Shown here: piece by piece, positions 16,633 through 23,888 of the stretch | Position numbering within the stretch: the first letter of the stretch is position 1 | Layout of the letters: each line of letters starts with the position of its first letter | Assembly: GCA_030916545.1 (NCBI GenBank) | Contig: JAUPWI010000033.1 | Coordinates: 1 to 32,352, forward strand | Direction of reading: 5' to 3' | From: Patescibacteria group bacterium | GTDB taxonomy: Bacteria > Patescibacteriota > Minisyncoccia > Moranbacterales > UBA1568 | DNA: 32,352 bases | Notes under the pieces: model-generated | What the model was told of the DNA's origin: nothing | What the model saw: only the letters and a program-made list of their open reading frames with translations | Database searches by the model: none | Made by a program: the position numbers and the translations under genes

Positions 16633-18732
16633 ATGGGAAGAAACAAAAAGATATTCATATTTTTTGGGGCGGTGTTTTTTTTGTGCGCCGTTTTTTGGTT
16701 GGTGCCGGACATTGGTCTAGCCGCTGATTCGGGTGAGAATGAAGGTGGTTTTTTTGCTCCCGTGTCGAATGCTATTAAGGGGGCGATCGCCTGGGTTCTT
16801 TATAAGATTTTCACGGTGTTCGTCTGGCTGGCCGCGGCAGCGATCGCGCTGTTCAGCTTCGCGATCAATGCCGATTTGATTTCTGGGCCGACCGGACTCC
16901 TGAATCAGCCGGAAATCTACGAGCTCTGGAAATTCGTCCGTGATTTCTGCAATATCTTCTTCATCCTGATGCTCCTGATCGGGGCCTTCTCGATGGTGTT
17001 TCAGCTCTCGAGCTACAATGCCAAGAAGACGCTCCTTAGCATCATCCTTGCGGCGCTGTTCGTGAATTTCAGCTTTCCGCTTTCCCGGGTATTGATCGAT
17101 GTCTCGAATGTCCCGACGTACTTCTTCGCCCAGCAGATAATGGGATCGAGCGGCGGCAGTTCGGTTTCCGAGGCGGTGAGTGCGTCCTTCGTGAGCGCGA
17201 CGGGTATGGAGAAGCTCTTGTTGGGGGATAAGGGAGACGACGCGGAGGTATCGACCCTGATCGTGGCCATCGTTTTCATCTTCATGTTTGCCGTGGCACT
17301 GTGCATCCTCGCGGTATTGTTCGTGATCCGGGTGGTTTCATTGACCGTACTCGTGATTTTCTCGCCGGTCGGATTCATGAAATTCATGCCTGGTGTCAGC
17401 GGCTATGCCGATGAATGGTGGAAAAAATTGGTCGGAAACCTGATATTCGCGCCGGCCGCCATGCTGATGCTGCTTGTATCGGTCCGTTTCGCCAATGTTT
17501 TCCAAACGTACAACACGACGCTTACCGGTGAGGCATCCACGGTGTCGGGAGATCCGGGATTGACACAGATATTCAGCGTCATGATGAAATCCGCCATTCC
17601 CATCATTCTCATCATGATGACCATTTCCGTCGCTCTGAGTTCCAAGGTAGCCGGAGTGGGCATCGCCAAGAAAGTGAATGACAAGATGATGGGCTGGGGG
17701 AAGAAAGCCTCTCTTTTGGCAGCCGGGGGTCTTGCGGGAGCTGGAATGTACTTGGGTGGACGCAAGGCCAAGGGCGCCGCGCTTGGGTGGAAGGAAAGAT
17801 ATATCGATAAGACCTGGCTTTCCGCGAAGACAAGAGAATCACGACGGAAAGACAAGGAAGAGGAGTGGAAGGGATATGGTCGCGGCGGCGCGGATGGTCG
17901 GAAAGCCGCCCTGGAAACCATTCAGAATCGGAAGATCTTCGATGCGGTCAAGGATAATAAGGATCGGAATACCAGCAATTCTGAGTTGTTGAAAAACTTG
18001 AATGAGGGTGATCCGGTAAAGGCCGCCGCCGCCGCACTTTCCTTGTCCGAGAATAAGGCGATTTCTAATCCGGAGGACCTTCAGAAGGCGACGAAGGCCT
18101 TAGAGGTCTTTGGAAAGAATGCTCCGCGTGAGACGAGCAAGCTGCTTGAAAACGCCCGATCGGGAGCATTCAGAATGAAAGCCGGAGAAATCGGGGATCT
18201 GTTGAATAGCGAGACGTTCGCGCAGCGTGATGCGAACGGCCAGGCGATGAAGAACGCCGATGGGAGCTATGTCATCGATACGAGTTCGAATCTGTATCGG
18301 GATTTCTCCTCCAAGATGCGCAGTGAAGGCCAGATCAAGTCTTTTGCGGATTATCAAATCCAAGGAGAAATGGCCCGTGTGGCGGCGACCGGCGCGGCTC
18401 CGGACGAGGCGAAGATCCGGAAGGACATCTACAACGATACGATCGGCAAGCTTTCATCGATCGATCTGGCGAAGCAGGGCAGTATTCATGATGCCGTAGG
18501 GTCGGACAAGGAATTGGCGAATTATATGAAAGAGTACGCCAAGAACAGGAAGAATTACGAGAAGACGATGGAGAGGATGTCAGCGGTCGATCAGGCCAAA
18601 GGGATTGACGCCGAGATTACGCCGACTGGGACAGCCGATTCCGCTGATGCGGATTCCGCTTCCGCGGCAGCCGCGCAGAGTCAGAGAGAGAAGCTCCGTG
18701 AGGTCGGACGACGGAATAATCGTCGAGCCTAA
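16633..18732 (+). CDS. VirB6/TrbL-like polytopic membrane protein
   Basis: A 699-residue protein matching the inner-membrane channel component of type IV secretion systems. An N-terminal signal or anchor segment (8-31, ending GLAA) is followed by membrane segments near 55-80, 104-123, 132-153, 207-246, 268-286 and 320-337. The region FVIRVVSLTVLVIFSPVGFM (230-249) resembles the conserved core of TrbL/VirB6 proteins. A glycine-rich stretch (364-377) precedes a charged C-terminal tail of about 320 residues, rich in Lys, Glu and Ala, that is probably cytoplasmic. GGAGGG lies nine bases before the ATG. It leads the run of genes to 27232. Homology is to the family fold; the transported substrate is unknown. 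Confidence 0.82.
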   Translation: MGRNKKIFIFFGAVFFLCAVFWLVPDIGLAADSGENEGGFFAPVSNAIKGAIAWVLYKIFTVFVWLAAAAIALFSFAINADLISGPTGLLNQPEIYELWKFVRDFCNIFFILMLLIGAFSMVFQLSSYNAKKTLLSIILAALFVNFSFPLSRVLIDVSNVPTYFFAQQIMGSSGGSSVSEAVSASFVSATGMEKLLLGDKGDDAEVSTLIVAIVFIFMFAVALCILAVLFVIRVVSLTVLVIFSPVGFMKFMPGVSGYADEWWKKLVGNLIFAPAAMLMLLVSVRFANVFQTYNTTLTGEASTVSGDPGLTQIFSVMMKSAIPIILIMMTISVALSSKVAGVGIAKKVNDKMMGWGKKASLLAAGGLAGAGMYLGGRKAKGAALGWKERYIDKTWLSAKTRESRRKDKEEEWKGYGRGGADGRKAALETIQNRKIFDAVKDNKDRNTSNSELLKNLNEGDPVKAAAAALSLSENKAISNPEDLQKATKALEVFGKNAPRETSKLLENARSGAFRMKAGEIGDLLNSETFAQRDANGQAMKNADGSYVIDTSSNLYRDFSSKMRSEGQIKSFADYQIQGEMARVAATGAAPDEAKIRKDIYNDTIGKLSSIDLAKQGSIHDAVGSDKELANYMKEYAKNRKNYEKTMERMSAVDQAKGIDAEITPTGTADSADADSASAAAAQSQREKLREVGRRNNRRA

Positions 18733-18747
18733 TCTTTTTCGAACGTT

Positions 18748-19980
18748 ATGCCAATCGAACTTCCGAATGAATTCTATCCCTTGCTGGCGGATTATGATCC
18801 GTCGGACCTTCAATCATATCGATCGGTATGGATGGCCTTTCGGGAACTTCCGGAGTTTTCTCGGAATCTTCTCACATCGGATGAGCTGCCGCTTGCCCTC
18901 AGGGATCTCTCCATAAAGTTCGACTTCGCTCAGTCGACGACGATGTTCGTTTCGGTGATGGTCAGGAAAATGATTTTTCGGGAGTGGGATGAAGAGCGGT
19001 CTCGGGCGGAATTGGTCGCCTGGTGCCAGGAGTTCGATCCGAAGAACGCCGCTCGCTCCACGGAAATATTTTCGGCAGTAAAGAGTGATATCCTGACGAT
19101 CATTCCGCGGGAAGAAGGGAAACCGGCGGAAGCGGAAAAACGCGTGACGGTGCAGATGACCCTTTTGGAAGCGCTCTCCCGGTATCCGCAGCTCGGACAA
19201 CAGACGATCACTGAAACACGCATCAAGCTGAAGACCAGTGTCGATCTGGTGCGTGGGTCATTGATAAACTGGCTGAAATGCTATCGCGAGGAGCTCGGTG
19301 TCGGGTATCATGACGCGATGCTGCGAGGGCAATTCCTTTTCCGCTCGCAGAACGGGATCAGGTTGACGGATGAGGAGCACGGACGAATCGGACTCATCCT
19401 TCGTTCCATCGAAGATCGGGAAGCGGTCGAAATCGATACGGAACACCAGACACTTCTCTTTCCTCCGTATTCCGGCCCTCAGAGTCCTCAGTCTGAACGG
19501 AAAGAAACTCCGGTATCGGAAGCTTCTGTGTCGGGAGTATTTCCTGTGGCGAAGGTCGCGGCGATGGAGGCTGGATCAGCACCATCTTCTGAGATTTCGC
19601 GGGCGGAAGTACGGAATCAGACCCTTGGTGAAACCGGATCCATGCATGTGTTGAGCGGTACCCGGTTTTCTCCGTCGAATCAGACCCTCGGAACGCTGCA
19701 TTTCTCCTCGAAACATGTACTTCCCGTGGAAAAGGAAATACGACCCGGGAGTGAGCCGTCGGGGAATGCCCTGAGCGCAGGGAATTTGTCATCGTCAGGA
19801 GGACCGGAGACTCCGAGTCAGGCTGTTCCTTCCGGTGCCGGACTGCCTGTTTTGGATCCTGCAATTCCGGATAGGGTCATCCGTCCGACGCCAGCGCCGA
19901 AGCGGGATGTGAACCTGAATTATATTCCGAAACCTTTCCGTATCGATCCGACCAAACGCGAACTGCCGGAGAAAGAATGA
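18748..19980 (+). CDS. Conserved hypothetical protein of the VirB6-PrgI-VirB4 locus, 410 aa
   Basis: No characterised family is recognised; I believe similar proteins accompany VirB6-like genes in other CPR genomes, but this is from memory. Residues 1-250 are ordered, helical and without membrane segments, with the core TLLEALSRYPQLGQQ, then IKLKTSVDLVRGSLINWLKCY, then LFRSQNGIRLTDEEHGRIGLILRSI. Residues 250-410 are Ser/Pro/Gly-rich and probably disordered, with two NQTLG segments about 25 residues apart and a basic, proline-rich end. It may be a cytoplasmic assembly or regulatory partner of the membrane machine. It starts 15 bases after the VirB6-like stop with no clear ribosome-binding site, so coupling is likely. 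Confidence 0.75.
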   Translation: MPIELPNEFYPLLADYDPSDLQSYRSVWMAFRELPEFSRNLLTSDELPLALRDLSIKFDFAQSTTMFVSVMVRKMIFREWDEERSRAELVAWCQEFDPKNAARSTEIFSAVKSDILTIIPREEGKPAEAEKRVTVQMTLLEALSRYPQLGQQTITETRIKLKTSVDLVRGSLINWLKCYREELGVGYHDAMLRGQFLFRSQNGIRLTDEEHGRIGLILRSIEDREAVEIDTEHQTLLFPPYSGPQSPQSERKETPVSEASVSGVFPVAKVAAMEAGSAPSSEISRAEVRNQTLGETGSMHVLSGTRFSPSNQTLGTLHFSSKHVLPVEKEIRPGSEPSGNALSAGNLSSSGGPETPSQAVPSGAGLPVLDPAIPDRVIRPTPAPKRDVNLNYIPKPFRIDPTKRELPEKE

Positions 19981-19996
19981 TAAGCTCATTCCGTGG

Positions 19997-20002
19997 TATA
20001 CT
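19997..20002 (+). promoter_or_regulatory. Extended -10 element just before prgI
   Basis: TATACT preceded by TGG. The start point would be near 20009, leaving a leader of only about eight bases before the prgI ATG, so this would be a nearly leaderless internal promoter. No -35 match. Confidence 0.35.
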
Positions 20003-20016
20003 TTTCTTGAGTCCGT

Positions 20017-20436
20017 ATGATGCAATCATCAGTCCCGCAATACATCGATGTCGAAGACAAGATCGTCGGACCATTCACTTGGAAGCATATCGGTTGGCTT
20101 TTGGGGATGTGCGCGGTGCTTTTGGTCATGTATACGGCTTTCGATTTCCAGCTTTTTCTGATCGCTGGCGGGCCGACGGCGCTGACTTTTCTCGCTTTCG
20201 CGTTTTACCGGCCGTCCGGTATGCCGATGGTGAAATTCGTCTTCCACGGCCTTTTCTTTCTCTTCCGTCCAAAAGTGTCCGTATGGGAACGGCCCGTGCA
20301 TGTATCGAATACGCCGACGGCGGTGATGAAGCGTCCTGGATCAGCCGTGGTCGAATCAGCCAGCGGGTCGCGCGAGATTACCGAGGAAAAACTCAGGGCC
20401 CTCGCCGCCGTTCTTGATCGCCGGGGGAGCAGATGA
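20017..20436 (+). CDS. PrgI family protein (VirB3-like T4SS membrane component)
   Basis: A 139-residue protein with the PrgI hallmark VPQYIDVEDKIVGPFTWKHI (7-26) followed by two membrane segments (about 27-62) and the FYRPSGMPMVKFVFHGLFFL segment. PrgI proteins occupy the place of VirB3 in Gram-positive-type conjugation systems and are normally encoded next to VirB4, as here. The C-terminal 40 residues are polar. ATG 20017 and ATG 20020 are adjacent; neither has a good ribosome-binding site. The downstream VirB4 N-terminal gene follows after 55 bases. Confidence 0.88.
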   Translation: MMQSSVPQYIDVEDKIVGPFTWKHIGWLLGMCAVLLVMYTAFDFQLFLIAGGPTALTFLAFAFYRPSGMPMVKFVFHGLFFLFRPKVSVWERPVHVSNTPTAVMKRPGSAVVESASGSREITEEKLRALAAVLDRRGSR

Positions 20437-20491
20437 TCATCGGAAGAAGGTCTTTGGGCGAGGGGAATTAATATCGGAAAGTAGGAATGAC

Positions 20492-21181
20492 ATGGAATTT
20501 TTGAATCCGAAAAATCAGAATCCCGGAACGGTATCGAAGAGCAGTACGCAGCAGTACGTCGATGTAGAGGAGATCCGTGATGGAGTGGTCGTGCTGAAGA
20601 ACGGTTCGTTGCGTGCGATACTCCTGGTTTCTTCCTTGAATTTCGACCTGAAATCATCGGATGAGCAGGAGGGAATCATCCTGCAGTATCAGAACTTTCT
20701 CAACTCGCTTGATTTTCCCGTGCAGATAGTCGTGAGCTCTCGTCGGTTGAACATCGAACCGTATTTGGCGCTCTTGTCCGCGCGTGAAAAAGAGCAGGAA
20801 AACGATCTGCTGAGGTCTCAGATTTCGGAATACCGCGGATACGTGAAGGAATTGACCGAGGTGTCCAATATCATGTCGAAGTATTTCTACGTGATCGTGC
20901 CGTTTTCGGCCGTCGAGGATGAGCGAGGTGATCTGAAAGAGAAGTTGTTCGGATTGTTCAAATCGAAAGAGGCGGTCGAGACCCGTCCCGAACTTTTCCA
21001 GACCTATCGGAGCCAGCTTTTGCAACGCGTCGGACATGTGACGGCGGCGTTGTCGGGGACCGGAGTCCATGTCACAATGCTCCAGACGGAAGAGGTGATA
21101 GAATTGCTGTACAACAGCTACAATCCGTCCGTTTTCAGCTCGGCTATCCTGAGAAACATCGACCAGGTGGAGTTGAAATAG
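20492..21181 (+). CDS. TraC/VirB4 N-terminal domain protein, encoded separately
   Basis: A 229-residue protein equivalent to the N-terminal domain of TraC/VirB4 ATPases. The diagnostic part is VEEIRDGVVVLKNGSLRAIL followed by the S-S-D-E-Q-E-G-I block, FLNSLDFPVQIVVSSRRLNI and a helical region ending in an ELLYNSYNP motif typical of the domain. It has no ATP-binding motifs. An upstream in-frame start at 20414 adds 26 residues inside the end of prgI and is rejected; AGGA lies shortly before ATG 20492. The ATPase gene starts 25 bases downstream, so the VirB4 function appears divided between two polypeptides of 229 and 622 residues, together about the length of one VirB4. Confidence 0.85.
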   Translation: MEFLNPKNQNPGTVSKSSTQQYVDVEEIRDGVVVLKNGSLRAILLVSSLNFDLKSSDEQEGIILQYQNFLNSLDFPVQIVVSSRRLNIEPYLALLSAREKEQENDLLRSQISEYRGYVKELTEVSNIMSKYFYVIVPFSAVEDERGDLKEKLFGLFKSKEAVETRPELFQTYRSQLLQRVGHVTAALSGTGVHVTMLQTEEVIELLYNSYNPSVFSSAILRNIDQVELK

Positions 21182-21206
21182 GAGCGGATGCGATCAAGAT
21201 AACAGG

Positions 21207-23075
21207 ATGATGGTAAAGGCGATGAATCTGTTTAATCGGGGACAACAGGAAACAGCTCAGGGCTCCTCGGCGGCCGATTTTTCCTTGGCTTCTATGACGG
21301 CGCGCGATACGGAAGCGCTTTATCAGAAAGGAATCGCCACGGTTCGCGACCTTATTGCGCCGCCCGCTGTGCGCCTGAGCCCCAACATGATGCAGGTTGG
21401 CGACGTGTTCGTCCGGACCTATTTCGTCATCGCTTACCCGCGTTATCTTTCGACGAATTGGTTTTCTCCGATCATCAATCTCGACTTCTCCATGGATACG
21501 GCACTCTTCGTGCACCCGATCGATACGGCGAATATCCTGAAGCAGCTACGGAAGTCGTCCACGCAGGTGCAGTCACAGATATCCATCGAAGCCGAAGGAG
21601 GGAAAGTACGCGACCCGATGCTGGAGACGGCTTTCCAGGATATCGAGGCGCTTCGTGACAAGCTGCAACAGGGAACGGAGAAGTTTTTTCGGTTCGGACT
21701 CTATATCACCGTATACGGGAAAGACCAGGACGATCTGAGTGAGAAATCAAGCGCGGTGGAGTCGCTGCTCGAGGCGCAGCTGGTGTATGTTAAACCGGCC
21801 ATCCTACGTATGGATCAGGGCTTCGCCTCCACCCGTCCCCTCGGGACCGATACGCTGGACGTCGCGAACAATCTCAATACCGAGCCGCTTTCGACGACTT
21901 TCCCCTTTGTTTCATCGGATCTTTCGTCGGGTGACGGCATACTGTACGGCATCAACCGACATAACCATTCGCTGATCCTTTTCGATCGTTTCAAACTGGA
22001 GAACGCGAACATGGTCGTCTTCGCGAAGTCCGGAGCCGGAAAAAGCTATACGGTCAAACTCGAGGTGCTGCGTTCCATGATGTTCGGGGCGAGTATCATC
22101 ATCCTCGATCCGGAGAATGAGTACAAGCACCTGTGTGAAACGGTCGGAGGCAGCTTCATGAAGATCGCTCTCAATTCGACGGTCCATCTCAATCCGTTCG
22201 ATCTTCCTCGGAAAAATGATGAGGATGACGCGGAGAGCGTGCTTCGGAGCAATATCGCGAACCTGGTCGGTCTGCTTCACCTCATGCTCGGGATGGTCAC
22301 TCCGGAAGAGGACTCCATTCTTGATCGGGCCATCCGTGAGACGTATGCCATCCGCGATATCACCGCGCAGACCGATTTTTCAAAGCTGACCTCCTCATCG
22401 TATCCGACCATGTCCGATCTGTACGCCGTTCTCCAGAATATGGACGGGGCGGATTCGTTGGCGATACGGCTGGAGCGATACACGGAAGGTATATTCGGGG
22501 GATTCCTGAACAAACAATCGAATGTCGTGTTGAACAGTCAGTTGGTCGTCTTCAATATCCGCGACCTGGAAGAGGAACTCCGTCCAATCGCCATGTATAT
22601 CATCCTTCAGTTCATTTGGAATGAGATTCGGACGGAGATGAAGAAACGGGTGGTCGTGGTGGACGAAGCATGGGTGATGATGCAGCATGAGGATGCGGCG
22701 GCGTTTTTGTTCGGAATCGCGAAGCGGTGTCGGAAGTATTATACGGGTTTGACGACCATCACTCAGGATATCAGCGACTTCATGAACTCGCGTCATGGCA
22801 AGTCGATCGTGACGAATTCCTCGTTGCAGTTGTTGCTTCGCCAATCACCTGCCTCGATTGAGACCGTGGCGGAGACATTCTACCTCACCGATCATGAGAA
22901 GTTCCTTCTGCTTGAATCATCGGTCGGGGAAGGGATATTTTTCGCCGGGACGAAGCATGCGGCCATCAAGGTCGTCGCGTCGTTCAGCGAAGATCAGATC
23001 ATCACGTCCGACCCGCGCCAGCTCCTGGAAATAGAACAGGCGAAGAAGGATTTCGACGCGGGAGCCATGGAATAA
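21207..23075 (+). CDS. virB4: VirB4-type AAA+ ATPase of a type IV secretion-like system
   Basis: A 622-residue ATPase that powers assembly or transport in type IV secretion systems. After a ~250-residue N-terminal region comes the motor domain: Walker A AKSGAGKS (K279), ILDPENEY, HLNPFDLP and Walker B VVVVDEAW (D486-E487), then TTITQDISDFM and RQSPASIETVAETFYL typical of VirB4/TraC. The first Walker A glycine is alanine (A273), a tolerated change. The product starts at one of three clustered ATGs (21207, 21210, 21222); the first has ACAGG directly before it. It is probably hexameric and located at the membrane with PrgI and the VirB6-like protein. The relaxosome coupling ATPase VirD4 is not in the window. 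Confidence 0.93.
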   Translation: MMVKAMNLFNRGQQETAQGSSAADFSLASMTARDTEALYQKGIATVRDLIAPPAVRLSPNMMQVGDVFVRTYFVIAYPRYLSTNWFSPIINLDFSMDTALFVHPIDTANILKQLRKSSTQVQSQISIEAEGGKVRDPMLETAFQDIEALRDKLQQGTEKFFRFGLYITVYGKDQDDLSEKSSAVESLLEAQLVYVKPAILRMDQGFASTRPLGTDTLDVANNLNTEPLSTTFPFVSSDLSSGDGILYGINRHNHSLILFDRFKLENANMVVFAKSGAGKSYTVKLEVLRSMMFGASIIILDPENEYKHLCETVGGSFMKIALNSTVHLNPFDLPRKNDEDDAESVLRSNIANLVGLLHLMLGMVTPEEDSILDRAIRETYAIRDITAQTDFSKLTSSSYPTMSDLYAVLQNMDGADSLAIRLERYTEGIFGGFLNKQSNVVLNSQLVVFNIRDLEEELRPIAMYIILQFIWNEIRTEMKKRVVVVDEAWVMMQHEDAAAFLFGIAKRCRKYYTGLTTITQDISDFMNSRHGKSIVTNSSLQLLLRQSPASIETVAETFYLTDHEKFLLLESSVGEGIFFAGTKHAAIKVVASFSEDQIITSDPRQLLEIEQAKKDFDAGAME

Positions 23076-23215
23076 TGGAGGAGTGCCGTGCCCGACTTGC
23101 GGTAAGCAAGCAGGTAGTTGCCCTCGTCATCTCGGTCATATCGGGAACGTGGTTGGGCAGGGTCGACGGACGTTTCCGGGGAACAAGGTTCGACATCGAT
23201 AATGGAGTTCCGAAT

Positions 23216-23872
23216 ATGAAGAAAAGTATGTTCGCAGAGCGGGAGAAGATGGTCATGACCACCCTGTTCGTCTTCATGTCTCTCGGTCTTTTGTATGGCC
23301 TTCCCGAGAGCCAGTCGCTTGATTCGGTCACGCAGGAGATTATTGCGAGCATCATTTTTCTCTTGGTACTCCCGGTGATTTATTGTAAAATGATATTGAA
23401 AGAACCTCTTTCTTCTCTCGGAATCCGTGAAGCCCGCTGGTTGCCGGCTTTCTTCTGGGGAGGAGCGATGGTATCAGTGGGTGGCATCCTCCTGTTCTTT
23501 CTGTTGCCGGTAGAGGGTTTCCGGTCGGCATACGAACTTCCTTCTTTTCTCGAGAAGAGCTTCCTCTGGTTCGTCGTATACGAAGTCGTAGCCGTGGGTG
23601 GAATAGCCTTGTTGTACGAATTGTTCTTTCGAGGGTTGGTTATGAAACTCTGGCTCGGTTCGCTCGGCCCTATTGCCATCGTGCTGCAGTCGGCAATTTT
23701 TATCGGTTTTATCGGAATTTCAAGCGGTTTTTCCTGGCAATACGCGGTTCTCTGTTATTCAAGTCTGTTTTCAGGGGCGGTCGCCTATTTTTCCCGATCG
23801 ATATACGCGTCATGGTTGGCGAACTGGACTCTCTTTTTCTTGGTAGACCTCGTCTTTCTCGTTCTGCATTAG
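23216..23872 (+). CDS. CPBP-fold membrane protein with degenerate active-site motifs
   Basis: A 218-residue protein with about seven membrane segments and the outline of the CPBP (Abi) intramembrane protease family. The motif usually read E-E-x-x-x-R is YELFFRG at 134-140, with the first Glu replaced by Tyr. The F-x-x-x-H motif appears as FIGFIGIS (162-169) without His, and the third motif has N203 (LANWTLFF) where a His is expected. It is therefore probably not a protease and may act as a scaffold or immunity-type partner. The frame is open from 23075, overlapping the virB4 stop, but the added 47 residues look non-coding; GGAG (23204-23207) lies well placed for ATG 23216. Family membership is moderately sure. 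Confidence 0.65.
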   Translation: MKKSMFAEREKMVMTTLFVFMSLGLLYGLPESQSLDSVTQEIIASIIFLLVLPVIYCKMILKEPLSSLGIREARWLPAFFWGGAMVSVGGILLFFLLPVEGFRSAYELPSFLEKSFLWFVVYEVVAVGGIALLYELFFRGLVMKLWLGSLGPIAIVLQSAIFIGFIGISSGFSWQYAVLCYSSLFSGAVAYFSRSIYASWLANWTLFFLVDLVFLVLH

Positions 23873-23888
23873 CTGTGAAAAATCAAAT

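Noticed and set aside
23075..23215. Longer CPBP-like protein starting at the virB4 stop (TAATG overlap)
   Set aside because: The 47 added residues are Arg/Gly-rich and unlike the family, and a good ribosome-binding site precedes ATG 23216. The TAATG overlap keeps this slightly open.
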